Below, in pieces: positions 48,173 through 57,169 of a stretch of 64,000 nucleotides of DNA (position 1 is its first letter; every line of letters starts with the position of its first letter). The notes under the pieces are model-generated. The model had not been told where the DNA came from. It saw only the letters and a program-made list of their open reading frames with translations, and did no database searches. The position numbers and the translations under genes were made by a program. Source of the DNA: Amycolatopsis taiwanensis DSM 45107 (GTDB lineage Bacteria > Actinomycetota > Actinomycetes > Mycobacteriales > Pseudonocardiaceae); assembly GCF_000519205.1 (NCBI RefSeq), contig NZ_JAFB01000016.1, forward strand, positions 154,989-218,988. Direction: 5' to 3'.

Positions 48173-50401
48173 TCACACCGCGAGTTCGGCGGCGGTGGCA
48201 GTGTTGTCGAGCTGGGCGACCGGTCCTTGGTAGAGGATCCGGCCGCCGTGCTTACCGGGGCCCGGGCCGAGGTCGATGACCCAGTCCGCGTGCCGGATGA
48301 CGTCGAGGTTGTGTTCGATCACGACCACGGTGTGGCGCTGCTCCACGAGTTGGTCGAGGACGCCGACCAGGGTGGCGATGTCGCGCAGGTGCAGGCCCGT
48401 GGTGGGTTCATCGAGAACGTAAAGGGCCGGCTCGGCGGTCTCGCGGAGTTCCTTGGCTATTTTGACGCGCTGGCATTCGCCGCCGGACAGCGTCGTAAGT
48501 GGCTGGCCGAGACGCAGGTAGCCGAGTCCGACCCGCTCGAGGTGCCGTAGTGCGTTACGGATCTGCTTGTCCGGCAGGCGCTCGATGGCGTCGGTGATCG
48601 TCAGGTCATCGATGTCCGCGATGGACAGTCCGGCGACCCGGTGGCGGAGCACGTCACCGATGAACCGTCGCCCCTGACAGGTCTCGCACACGGTTTCCTG
48701 GCCGTCCATGAACGCCAGGTCCGTGTAGATGACGCCCAAACCCTTGCACTCGGGGCAAGCGCCTTCGGAGTTGGCGCTGAACCAGCTGGCGGGTAAACCG
48801 CTGTGCTGGGCGAAAAGTTTCCGGATCGGAGTCGCTATTCCCGTGTAGGTGATCGGGGTCGAACGGCGGTTGGTGCCGACCGGACGCTGGTCGATCACGA
48901 CCGCGTCGTGCTGGTCGACCAGTTCTGCCGCGAGGCTGGACTTGCCCGAGCCCGCGACACCGGTGAAGACGGTGAGGATCTCGGCCGGGATGTCGACAGT
49001 CACGTTCTGGAGGTTGTTGCGGGTGGCGTTCTTCACCGTGATCGCACCGGTCGCCGTTCGCGGCCGGGTGTTGACCGGCGCCCGCCTGCCGAGGGCATCC
49101 GACGTCGGCGTCCGCACCGTCCGGAGCTCGTCGAAGCTGCCTTGGAAGATCAGTTGTCCCCCGCCGGCGCCCGCGTCGGGCCCGATCTCGATTACCTGGT
49201 CGGCGATCGCCATGACCGCGGGATCGTGCTCGACGACCAGGACGGTGTTGCCCTTGTCGCGGAGTTGCCGCAAAAGACTTGTCATGTTGGCGATGTCGCG
49301 TGGGTGGAGGCCGACCGTGGGTTCGTCGAAGACATAGAGCATCTCGATGAGGCTGCTGCCCAGGTGCTTGACGGTCTTGATTCGTTGCGACTCCCCGCCG
49401 GACAGGCTGGTGGTGGCACGGCCGAGATGCAGGTACCCGAGCCCGATGGTGACCATGGCCCGCAGCCGGTCCTGGAGGGCGGCCACCACCGGCGCGACCG
49501 CAGGGTCGGGCACCCCGTCCAGGACGCCGACGAGCTCGGTGATCTCCATGCGGGCCAGTTCGCCGATGGTATGGCCGAGCACGGTGGCGGTGCGGGCGGC
49601 CTCGTTCAGCCGATCACCGTGACAGGCCGGGCAGATCCCGGAGCGGGTGAACCGGGCGATGGTCTCCCTCTTGCGATCCGACAGGTTGTCGGAGGCGCCC
49701 AGGTAGATCCGTTCGAACCAGGCCAGGAGGCTCTCGTAGTCCTTGGGAGGCTTGGTGCGCAGACGGTCGACGTGCTCGCCGCCGTGCAGCAACGCCTGGC
49801 GCTCGTCCTCCGTCCAGTCCCGGAGCGGGGTGTCGGGTTCGAAGCTGCCGATGTCGGCGTATTTGGCGTACCAGTAGCCGCCGACGCGGAACCCGGGTAG
49901 CAGGATCGCGCCCTGGGCGAGTGACTTGTCCAGATCAACGAAGCGCTCAACGGCATGCACCATGACCTCGCCGAGCCCGGAGCAGGTCGGGCACATGCCG
50001 GCGGGATCGTTGAAGGAGAAGTGGTTCGACTCCCCCACATGTGGTGAGCTGATGCGAGAGAACAGCAGTCGCAGGTAGGTCCAGGCCTCGGTGCTCGTGC
50101 CCACCGTGGACCGGGCGTTCCCGCCGATCCGGCGCTGGTCGATCACCACCACCGGCGATAGTCCGTCGATCTCGTCGACCTCGGGGCGCGTCCACTTCGG
50201 CAGCCGGTTGCGGGCGAACGGCGGGAAGGTCTCGTTCAGCTGATGCCCGGCCTCCGCCGCGATCGTCTCGAACACCAGTGACGACTTGCCCGACCCGGAC
50301 ACCCCCGCGAACACGACCAGCCGGCCGCGTGGGATGTCCAAGTCCAGGCATTTGAGGTTGTTGGTCCGGGCACCCCGGATGCGGATCATGCGCTCTTGCA
50401 T
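48173..50401 (-). CDS. UvrA-like ABC ATPase (short paralogue)
   Basis: 742 aa, ~200 shorter than housekeeping UvrA. Two ABC halves with UvrA motifs: GVSGSGKSSLVFETIAAE, LSGGESQRIKTVKHLGSSL and GVAGSGKSSLAAELVDQ, LSGGECQRVKIAKEL. Zinc-type cysteine sets CPTC...CPAC and CPEC...CETC are present. The N-terminal UvrB-binding insertion is reduced. Such paralogues accompany resistance to DNA-binding drugs (DrrC type), as an alternative to repair with UvrB. Divergent from a WYL regulator with palindromes between them. Confidence 0.9.
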   Translation of the reverse strand: MQERMIRIRGARTNNLKCLDLDIPRGRLVVFAGVSGSGKSSLVFETIAAEAGHQLNETFPPFARNRLPKWTRPEVDEIDGLSPVVVIDQRRIGGNARSTVGTSTEAWTYLRLLFSRISSPHVGESNHFSFNDPAGMCPTCSGLGEVMVHAVERFVDLDKSLAQGAILLPGFRVGGYWYAKYADIGSFEPDTPLRDWTEDERQALLHGGEHVDRLRTKPPKDYESLLAWFERIYLGASDNLSDRKRETIARFTRSGICPACHGDRLNEAARTATVLGHTIGELARMEITELVGVLDGVPDPAVAPVVAALQDRLRAMVTIGLGYLHLGRATTSLSGGESQRIKTVKHLGSSLIEMLYVFDEPTVGLHPRDIANMTSLLRQLRDKGNTVLVVEHDPAVMAIADQVIEIGPDAGAGGGQLIFQGSFDELRTVRTPTSDALGRRAPVNTRPRTATGAITVKNATRNNLQNVTVDIPAEILTVFTGVAGSGKSSLAAELVDQHDAVVIDQRPVGTNRRSTPITYTGIATPIRKLFAQHSGLPASWFSANSEGACPECKGLGVIYTDLAFMDGQETVCETCQGRRFIGDVLRHRVAGLSIADIDDLTITDAIERLPDKQIRNALRHLERVGLGYLRLGQPLTTLSGGECQRVKIAKELRETAEPALYVLDEPTTGLHLRDIATLVGVLDQLVEQRHTVVVIEHNLDVIRHADWVIDLGPGPGKHGGRILYQGPVAQLDNTATAAELAV

Positions 50402-50420
50402 GTGGCGAGGCTATGAGCAG

Positions 50421-50450
50421 ATGTGGCCACATTCTGGCCGCGATATCGCG
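50421..50450. promoter_or_regulatory. Two 12-bp palindromes in the UvrA-like/WYL divergent promoter
   Basis: ATGTGGCCACAT (50421-50432) and CGCGATATCGCG (50439-50450) are perfect palindromes 6 bp apart inside the 61-bp spacer. Candidate operators for the adjacent WYL/DeoR-type regulator. Confidence 0.5.
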
Positions 50451-50462
50451 CAAACTGGATAT

Positions 50463-51416
50463 ATGGCTGATGTCACCCAACGCGTCCTCGCCCTGCTGGC
50501 CACGCTCCAGACCGGGCGGGCGTTCAGCACCGACGAACTGGTCGCACGGCTCGACGTAAGCCCCCGGACGCTGCGCCGCGACATCGACCGCCTCCGCGGC
50601 TACGGCTACCCGGTCCAGACTCGACCCGGTCCCGGCGGCCATTACCGGCTCACCGCGGGCACCGCCATGCCACCGCTCGCGCTCGACGACGACGAGGCGA
50701 TCGCGACCCTCCTCGGACTGGCCACCTTCGCCGCCACCGGCAGCGCCGCGGAAGGCAGCCTGGGCGAGGCCGCCACCCGGGCCTACGGCAAGGTCGACCA
50801 GTACCTCCCCAAACGGCTGCGTCACCGCGCCGCGCAGCTGCGCGCAAGCCTGGAAACCAGCACCACCGTGGGCCCGAGCGTCAGCGCCGACGTCATGGCG
50901 ACACTGGCCGACGCCATCCAGCACCGCCACGTCATCACGTTCGACTACGTCAGCAAGCACGGCTCGGCCACGTCCCGGCGTGTCGATCCCTACCGCCACG
51001 TCCACCACCTCATGCGGTGGTACCTCCTTGCCTGGGACGTGCAAAGGGACGACTGGCGCGTGTTCCGCATCGACCGCATCAGCCGCCTCCAGGCGTCCAC
51101 CAGCACCTATACGCCGAGACCCTTGCCCGCCGACACCGCGCTCGACTACCTCCGTCAAGGGCTCGGCAAGGAGCGCGAGCGCGTCGTCCTCACCGTGGAG
51201 GCGCCCCTGCCCACCGTCGCCGACGCCTTCAAGTACCAGGAAGCCGAATTCGTGGCCCTGAGCGACCAGCGGACCAGGATGGTCCTGATGCTCGACACCT
51301 GGCAGTGGCTGCTTCTGGGCCTCGCCTTCCTGGACGCCGACTTCACCGTCCACGAACCGTCCGGCTTCCGAGCCGCTTGCCGAGCCTTCGGCGCACGACT
51401 GCTCGATCACGAGTGA
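50463..51416 (+). CDS. WYL-domain (DeoR-type HTH) transcriptional regulator
   Basis: 317 aa from ATG 50463. N-terminal helix-turn-helix (VLALLATLQTGRAFSTDELV, DVSPRTLRRDIDRLRGYGYP), a linker and a WYL domain (DYVSKHGSATSRRVDPYRHV, RWYLLAWDVQRDDWRVFRID) with the W-Y-L core in MRWYLLAW, then the WCX C-terminal extension. WYL domains bind nucleic acid or nucleotides and often sense DNA damage. Its stop TGA and the rsmI stop abut tail to tail in TGATCA. Confidence 0.92.
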   Translation: MADVTQRVLALLATLQTGRAFSTDELVARLDVSPRTLRRDIDRLRGYGYPVQTRPGPGGHYRLTAGTAMPPLALDDDEAIATLLGLATFAATGSAAEGSLGEAATRAYGKVDQYLPKRLRHRAAQLRASLETSTTVGPSVSADVMATLADAIQHRHVITFDYVSKHGSATSRRVDPYRHVHHLMRWYLLAWDVQRDDWRVFRIDRISRLQASTSTYTPRPLPADTALDYLRQGLGKERERVVLTVEAPLPTVADAFKYQEAEFVALSDQRTRMVLMLDTWQWLLLGLAFLDADFTVHEPSGFRAACRAFGARLLDHE

Positions 51417-52244
51417 TCAGCCGGCGCGGCGAGCCTGAAGGACCGCGTTGTAGAGCTCCTTTGAGGAAACCCCGGTAGCCGCGGCGACCTCCGCCGCGAC
51501 GGACTTGAGCCGCTCACCGGCGGCGACGCGCGACGACACCTCACCGACCAGGTCCGCCACGCTGACCGCCCGGGGCCGCGCGCCCGCCAGCACCACCGTG
51601 ATCTCGCCCCGGACGCCGTCCGACGCCCAGTCCGCCAGCTCGGCGAGGGTCCCGCGCCGGACCTCCTCGTAGGTCTTGGTCAGCTCGCGGCACACCGCGG
51701 CGCGGCGGTCGCCGAGCGCCTCGGCGGCCTCCGCGAGCGTGGCGGCCAGCCGGTGCGGGGACTCGAAGAACACCACCGTGCGCGGCTGGCCGGCCAGCTC
51801 GGCGAACCACCTGGCCTTCTCGCCCGGCTTGCGCGGGACGAACCCCTCGAAACAGAACCGGTCGCTCGGCAACCCGGAAACCGCCAGCGCGGTGGTCACC
51901 GCGGAGGGCCCCGGCAGGCAGGTGACCGGCAGGTCCTCGGCCACGCACGCCGCCACGAGCCGGTACCCGGGGTCGGACACGCTCGGCATGCCCGCGTCGG
52001 TCACCAGCAGCACGGTTTCCCCGGTACGCAGGGCGTCCATCAGCCGCGGCAGTCGCGCCGTTTCCACGTCCTCGTAGAAGCTGACCACCCGGCCGGCCGG
52101 GGTGACGTTCAGGGCCGCGGCCAGCGCACGCAGGCGGCGGGTGTCCTCGGCGGCGATCACGTCGGCGTCCGCGAGCGCCGAGACCAGGCGGGGCGAAGCG
52201 TCGCGGGAATCACCGAGCGGGGTTGCGGCGAGGACGAGCGGCAT
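51417..52244 (-). CDS. rsmI: 16S rRNA (cytidine 2'-O)-methyltransferase RsmI
   Basis: 275 aa from ATG 52244. Tetrapyrrole-methylase fold: LVLAATPLGDSRDASPRLV, DVIAAEDTRRL, LLVTDAGMPSVSDPGYRLV, CLPGPSAVTTALAVSGLPSD, FCFEGFVPRK. It modifies C1402 of 16S rRNA together with RsmH. The start excludes a longer frame that runs into the REP element. Next to pmt as in many actinobacteria. Confidence 0.95.
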   Translation of the reverse strand: MPLVLAATPLGDSRDASPRLVSALADADVIAAEDTRRLRALAAALNVTPAGRVVSFYEDVETARLPRLMDALRTGETVLLVTDAGMPSVSDPGYRLVAACVAEDLPVTCLPGPSAVTTALAVSGLPSDRFCFEGFVPRKPGEKARWFAELAGQPRTVVFFESPHRLAATLAEAAEALGDRRAAVCRELTKTYEEVRRGTLAELADWASDGVRGEITVVLAGARPRAVSVADLVGEVSSRVAAGERLKSVAAEVAAATGVSSKELYNAVLQARRAG

Positions 52245-52261
52245 AGCGCCAGCGTATCCGG

Positions 52262-52455
52262 GCCGGTCATGCTCGCTCCTTCGCGAGTTCGCGCACGACC
52301 GTGTCCTGTGGGGGCTCCGCCCCCACACCCCGACTGGGGGCAAGCCCCCAGACCCCCTTGATCGTGTCGACGGGGGCGCTGCATTGGGGGTCGGGTCAGG
52401 GCCCCCGCCGCCCCGATAGCGGGACAGCGGCGCGCTCGGTGGTCACCGTGATTGC
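52262..52455. repeat. REP-like element, copy C, with long flanks
   Basis: Core at about 52305-52360: CCTGTGGGGGCTCCGCCCCC, ACACCCCGACTGGGGGC and AAGCCCCCAGACCCCC. Left flank has CTTCGCGAGTTCGCGCACGA; right flank has GATCGTGTCGAC and CGCCCCGATAGCGGGACAGC. Flank pieces match 37803-37860 and 35080-35200. Lies between the rsmI and pmt starts. Confidence 0.85.
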
Positions 52456-52560
52456 CGCGGGTTGGCACAAGGGGGTGTCCTGCCTGCGGTCGACCCGCCA
52501 GAGGGACGACCTCGGCGGGTCACCGGCGACCTCACGGCGCCGCCCCTAGGATCGGTCTCC

Positions 52561-54114
52561 GTGACTGCCCTGCTGACCCGCCCGCACCCCAATCCGGTCG
52601 AGTCGCCGCGCCCCCCGACGGACCGCGAGGCCACCCTGCTGGGTCGCCCCATGCCCGCCGACCGCCTGCGCGGCTGGGTCGTCACGCTCGTCCTCGGACT
52701 CATCGGCGGGATCACCCGGTTCCAGAACCTCGGGTTCCCGACCGACAAGGGCACCCCCGTCTTCGACGAGAAGCACTACGTGCCGCAGGCGTGGCAGATG
52801 CTGCGCAACGGCTGGTTCGAGGACAACGCCGGCTACGAACTCGTCGTCCACCCGCCACTGGCCAAGCAGTTGATCGCGCTCGGCGAGTGGATGTTCGGCT
52901 ACAACGGGTGGGGCTGGCGGTTCAGCTCCGCCGTGGCCGGGACGATCATCATCGTGCTCACCGTCCGGGTCGCCCGGCGGCTGACCCGGTCGACCCTGCT
53001 CGCCGGGGTCGCCGGCATCCTGGTCATCTGCGACGGCGTGCTGTTCATCCAGTCCCGGATGGGCATGCTGGACATCTTCATCGCGCTGTTCGTGATCGCC
53101 GCCTTCGCCTGCCTGATCGCCGACCGCGACCAGGTGCGCGAGCGGCTCGCGGTGGCGGTGCGGGAGGGATGGGCCGACGAGTCCCCCTGGGGACCGCGCC
53201 TCGGTTTCCGCTGGTGGCGCTTCGCGGCCGGCCTGTGCGTCGGGCTGACGTTCGCCGTCAAGTGGTCCGGTCTGTACTACATGGCGTTCTTCGGCCTGCT
53301 GGCCGTGGGCTTCGACGTCGCGGCACGCCGCGCCGCGGGCGTGCGGCACCCGTGGCTGGGCACCCTGATCCGGGACGTCGCACCCGCGCTGTGGGCCTTC
53401 GTCGGCCTCCCGGTCGTGATCTACCTGTCCAGCTGGTGGGCCTGGTTCGCCAGCGAGTCGGGGACCGACCGGCACTACACCGAGATCAAGAACATCGCGC
53501 CCGGCTTCTGGGCCTGGGTGCCGCCCGCGCTGCGCTCCCTCGGCGACTACTCGATGAACGTGCTGCACTTCCACGAGACCCTGCTGACGCCGAAGAACGA
53601 CCCGCACCCCTGGGAATCGAAGCCGTGGACCTGGCCGATGGGCCTGCGGCCGATGCTCTACTACTACGAGACCGATCCCCCGACCTGCGGGGCCAACCCG
53701 TGCGTACAGGCCACGATGCTGATCGGCACCCCGGCGACCTGGTGGCTCTCGCTGCCGATGCTCGGGTGGGGGCTGTGGCGCTGGCTCTTCCGCTTCGACT
53801 GGCGGTACGCGGCCGTCCTCGTCGGCTACCTGGCCGGCCTGCTGCCGTGGTTCATGAACATCGACCGGCAGATGTACTTCTTCTACGCCACCCCGATGGC
53901 AACGTTCCTGGCACTCGGGCTGACGCTGGCGCTCGGGCAGATCCTGGGCAGCGCCCAGCTGAGCTTCGAGCGAAGAGGCACCGGCCTCCTCGTCGTCTCG
54001 CTCTACGTCGGCCTGGTCGTGGCCAACTTCGCCTGGCTGTGGCCGATCCTCAACGGCGACCCGATCACGAACGACCACTGGCAGGCCGAACTCTGGCTCC
54101 CGTCCTGGCGCTGA
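52561..54114 (+). CDS. pmt: Dolichyl-phosphate-mannose--protein mannosyltransferase (GT39)
   Basis: 517 aa, GTG start. Multi-pass membrane protein (about 10-11 hydrophobic segments). After the first segment comes the GT39 catalytic acid pair FDEKHYVPQAWQML (D-E), then VHPPLAKQL. C-terminal MIR-less form as in Corynebacterineae and relatives. It transfers mannose from polyprenyl-phosphate-mannose to Ser/Thr of secreted proteins while Sec exports them. Conserved beside rsmI. Confidence 0.93.
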   Translation: MTALLTRPHPNPVESPRPPTDREATLLGRPMPADRLRGWVVTLVLGLIGGITRFQNLGFPTDKGTPVFDEKHYVPQAWQMLRNGWFEDNAGYELVVHPPLAKQLIALGEWMFGYNGWGWRFSSAVAGTIIIVLTVRVARRLTRSTLLAGVAGILVICDGVLFIQSRMGMLDIFIALFVIAAFACLIADRDQVRERLAVAVREGWADESPWGPRLGFRWWRFAAGLCVGLTFAVKWSGLYYMAFFGLLAVGFDVAARRAAGVRHPWLGTLIRDVAPALWAFVGLPVVIYLSSWWAWFASESGTDRHYTEIKNIAPGFWAWVPPALRSLGDYSMNVLHFHETLLTPKNDPHPWESKPWTWPMGLRPMLYYYETDPPTCGANPCVQATMLIGTPATWWLSLPMLGWGLWRWLFRFDWRYAAVLVGYLAGLLPWFMNIDRQMYFFYATPMATFLALGLTLALGQILGSAQLSFERRGTGLLVVSLYVGLVVANFAWLWPILNGDPITNDHWQAELWLPSWR

Positions 54115-54130
54115 TCCGGCCCGGTCCGGA

Positions 54131-54478
54131 TCAGCCGCGGCGGTTGCGTTGCCTGGCGTCGTAGGCCGCGCGGGCCCGCTCGACCTCCTCCAGGTTGACC
54201 GACCACTTGGAAAGCGCCGAGAACAGCGGTGCCAGGCTGCGCCCCAGGTCGCTGATCTCGTACTCCACCCGCGGGGGAACCTCGGCGTGGTAGGTGCGCA
54301 CGACGAGACCGTCGCGTTCCAAGGTGCGCAGCCGCTGGGTCAGCACCTTCGGGGTGATCGGACGAAGCGCTGGCGGCCGTATTCACAGAGGGTTCCACAG
54401 GATCGGAGTGGTCCAGCGGCTGAAGACGACGTCGACCACGGGGGCGATCGGGCAGGCGTGCTCGGGGAGAGCAATCAT
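54131..54478 (-). pseudogene. Broken HxlR-family regulator
   Basis: Start MIALPEHACPIAPVVDVVFS (ATG 54478), first helix with FSRWTTPILWNP, then TGA. The next frame holds CEYGRQRFV, and a third gives ITPKVLTQRLRTLERDGLVV, RTYHAEVPPRVEYEIS, DLGRSLAPLFSALSKWS. Together they spell an HxlR winged helix with two frame changes and a small deletion around 54360-54400. The start shares bases with the start of the divergent NmrA-like gene (CATGAT). Confidence 0.75.
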
Positions 54479-55100
54479 GATTGTGGTGACGGGCGCGACC
54501 GGGAATGTCGGGCGGCCACTGGTGCGGGCGTTGGTCGAGGCGGGCGAGAAGGTCAGGGCGGTCTCCCGCCAGATCTCCGGCCAGGATGTGCCGCCAGGGG
54601 TTGAGCACCGGCGCGTCGATCTCGCCGAGCCAGCGGACCTCGAACCCGCCCTTGCCGGGGCCACGGCGTTGTTTCTCCTGACCTCGGGCGCTTTCGTGAC
54701 CCGGGGGGATATCGCCGAGGTGCTGGACATCGTGCGGGGCAGTGGGGTCCAGCGGGTCGTCTTGCTGTCCTCTCAGGTCAGCAGCGGGGACCACCCGTCG
54801 GAACTGGAGGACGCGGTCACGCGGTCGGGCTTGGCGTGGACCATGCTGCGGCCGGGCAACTTCGCGTCCAACTCGTTCCAGTGGGCCGAGTCGGTCCAAA
54901 CGCGACGGACGGTTGCCGCGCCGTTCGGCGATATCGCACTTCCGGCCATGCCCGAGCCGATCGCCGAGCGCACCCTCGACATCCTGGGTTCACCGGCACC
55001 CGAGCTACAGCGGGTCAGCCCAGACGTCGAGCGGGTCCTCGGCCGCCCGGCAGGCACCTTCGCCGAATGGGCAGCCCGCAACGTCGTCGCCTTCAAGTGA
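54477..55100 (+). CDS. NmrA/SDR-like NAD(P)-binding protein with internal shortening
   Basis: 207 aa from ATG 54477. Rossmann start IVVTGATGNVGRPLVRALVE, then VDLAEPADLEPAL, ATALFLLTSGAF, RVVLLSSQVSS, WTMLRPGNFASNSFQWAESV. The usual ~280-aa family has about 70 more residues between FGDIALPAM and the C-terminal ERTLDILGSP ... VERVLGRPAGTFAEWAARN; here these parts are joined in frame, so part of the substrate domain is missing. Function doubtful. Its divergent HxlR regulator is broken too. Confidence 0.75.
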   Translation: MIVVTGATGNVGRPLVRALVEAGEKVRAVSRQISGQDVPPGVEHRRVDLAEPADLEPALAGATALFLLTSGAFVTRGDIAEVLDIVRGSGVQRVVLLSSQVSSGDHPSELEDAVTRSGLAWTMLRPGNFASNSFQWAESVQTRRTVAAPFGDIALPAMPEPIAERTLDILGSPAPELQRVSPDVERVLGRPAGTFAEWAARNVVAFK

Positions 55101-55106
55101 CTCGGT

Positions 55107-56846
55107 TCAGCGCCGGGGAGGCACGACCCGGGTGGTGCCGGACTCGAAGCGCGGGACCACCCGGGTGACCGGACCATCGGGGGTCTTGCCCGCCCGGGCG
55201 AGCCAGCCTTCGATCTCGCGGCGGATGGCGTTCAGCGTGGGACGGCGCCGGGGCTCGGCGTCCAGGGACGCAGCGAGCAGCCGCGCGTGCGCGGAACGCT
55301 GCGGCAACCGGTTCGGCGGCTCGGCGCGCGCGGCCGCCATCAGCGCCGCCATCGGCGTCTCCCGGGTGCCGCGCGGCGGGTAGCCCGCCAAGGCGTAACT
55401 CACCGTCGCGGCGAGCTGCCAGGCGTCGGAGGCCGGGCTGGCCGGGGCGCCCGCGGCCTGCTCGGGGGCGACGAAGTCGGGCGTGCCGACCACCATCCCG
55501 GTGGCGGTCATCGACGAGTCGCCGCGGCTGCGCGCGATACCGAAGTCGATCAGGTGAGGCAGGCCCTGCGGGTCCACGATGATGTTGGACGGCTTGATGT
55601 CCCGGTGCAGGACCCCCTTCTCATGCGCCGCCTCCAGCGCGCCCGCCATGGTGGCCCACAGCCGTCCGGCGGCGACGTCGTCGAGCGGGCCCTGCGTGTC
55701 CACCGCGGTCGCCAGCGCCTGCCCGTCCAGGTACTCCATCACCAGCGCGAGCCCGTCGGGTTCTTCGACGAGGTCGTACACACGCACGCAGTTCGGGTGG
55801 TTCACCATCGCCAGCGCCCGCGCTTCGCGGCGCATGCGTTCCTCGGTGTCCCGGTCCGGCGCGTGCGCGATCTTCAGCGCGACCGTCCGGCCGAGCTGGT
55901 TGTCCACGGCCTGCCAGACGGTGCCGAACCCGCCACGACCCAGGCGCCGCGTGCGGCGGTAGCGCTCGCTGCCGTTGGCGGACGCCCCGGGCGGCGCCGG
56001 CATGGGGCCAGGCGTGGCCGCGAGCTCCTGCGCCGACGGCGCGATTGCGGTCGGCGTGTACTGCTTTTGCTGGGGGTTCTGCGGTGGCGGTGGCGGCTGA
56101 GCCGGCCGGGCCGGCTCGCGCTCCGGTTCGGGCTCGGGGCGTTGCCGGTCCCGGGTTCCCCGGTTGATGACCGCCCAGGGTGGCGCGCCCACGAGTGCCA
56201 GCGGGATGAGCCCGAGCACGCTGACCGGCAGGAAGCCGAGCCAGAGGAACACCGCCGCGTTCGCCTCGACGGTCAGGCTGAACACGGCGAACACCACGTA
56301 CGACAGCCACAGCAGCCGGCCCGGCCACTTCTGGCCACGCCGCATGGCCGAGCGGGCCTGCAAGATCATGAACAGCAGCGTGAGCGCCGGGAGCCCGACC
56401 AGCCCGCCGAGGTAGAAGATGTAGGCCAGGGTGTTGCCCGACGGGTAGAACAGGCTCTCGAAACCGTTCTGGCCACCACCGAGATACTCGCTCTGCACCC
56501 CGACGAAGCAGTAGCTTTGGTGCAGCGTGGTCACGTCCGCCGCCGACAGGCCGGACGCCGATCCCTCGTTCACCGCGCGGTAGATGCCGGAAATACCGTT
56601 GAACGCCAGCCAAGGCAACAGGAAGACGAACAGAAGCCCGGTCACCGCGATGACGCTGACCGTCGTCGCGTTGTAGTTGTTGCCGGTGAACTTGCGCATG
56701 ATCGACACGATCAGCGCGCCAATCACCGGGAACAGGGCGACCAACGCACCCGCCGCGATCGTCGCCCACACCCAGTCCCCCGGGCAGAACCCGGGTTGGA
56801 ACAGGTCGTGCGCGAGCGAAAGCAGCCAGCTCGCGAATCCGTTCAC
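55107..56846 (-). CDS. Membrane Ser/Thr protein kinase with N-terminal multi-pass domain
   Basis: 579 aa, GTG start. Residues 1-235 hold about five membrane segments (WVWATIAAGALVALFPVIGA, VSVIAVTGLLFVFLLPWLAF, YIFYLGGLVGLPALTLLF and others). A Pro/Gln/Glu-rich linker (~235-295) leads to a Hanks-type kinase: LGRGGFGTVWQAV (Gly loop), VALKI (Lys), LHRDIKPSNII (catalytic Asp), LIDFGIARS (DFG), APEQA. Most actinobacterial PknA/B-like kinases have the kinase first and one membrane segment; this order is reversed, with no extracellular PASTA domain. Target unknown. Confidence 0.9.
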   Translation of the reverse strand: MNGFASWLLSLAHDLFQPGFCPGDWVWATIAAGALVALFPVIGALIVSIMRKFTGNNYNATTVSVIAVTGLLFVFLLPWLAFNGISGIYRAVNEGSASGLSAADVTTLHQSYCFVGVQSEYLGGGQNGFESLFYPSGNTLAYIFYLGGLVGLPALTLLFMILQARSAMRRGQKWPGRLLWLSYVVFAVFSLTVEANAAVFLWLGFLPVSVLGLIPLALVGAPPWAVINRGTRDRQRPEPEPEREPARPAQPPPPPQNPQQKQYTPTAIAPSAQELAATPGPMPAPPGASANGSERYRRTRRLGRGGFGTVWQAVDNQLGRTVALKIAHAPDRDTEERMRREARALAMVNHPNCVRVYDLVEEPDGLALVMEYLDGQALATAVDTQGPLDDVAAGRLWATMAGALEAAHEKGVLHRDIKPSNIIVDPQGLPHLIDFGIARSRGDSSMTATGMVVGTPDFVAPEQAAGAPASPASDAWQLAATVSYALAGYPPRGTRETPMAALMAAARAEPPNRLPQRSAHARLLAASLDAEPRRRPTLNAIRREIEGWLARAGKTPDGPVTRVVPRFESGTTRVVPPRR

Positions 56847-57169
56847 CGCCGGTGTCCTCCTACCCCGATTGGCACTGTGCGGACTTCCACCTTATTCGTA
56901 TCGTCAGACGTGGCCGTTGCCCGGCGGGTTGCTCATCCGCCAAGTCGCCGCCCGCTGCACAGCCCAGTGACGCCGGAGGAGCCGCGATGCTACCCTCGGG
57001 CCCCATCTTGGCCGGAACCGTTCCGGGTAAGGCGTCTGTTGGGTTCGTTGCTACGCCGGCAACAACACCGTGCCATCAAACCCGGGCCGCTGGAAACTGC
57101 CGGTCAGCGCCCTTTACTCGTCCCCTAAAGTGAGTGCGCGAGGGGCTGGCAACGAGGAGAGCAACTCAG
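56847..57169. other. Divergent intergenic region, no gene
   Basis: About 320 bases between the kinase and the acyl-CoA synthetase starts. Promoters for both genes must be here. No clear palindrome, array or small gene. Confidence 0.4.
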
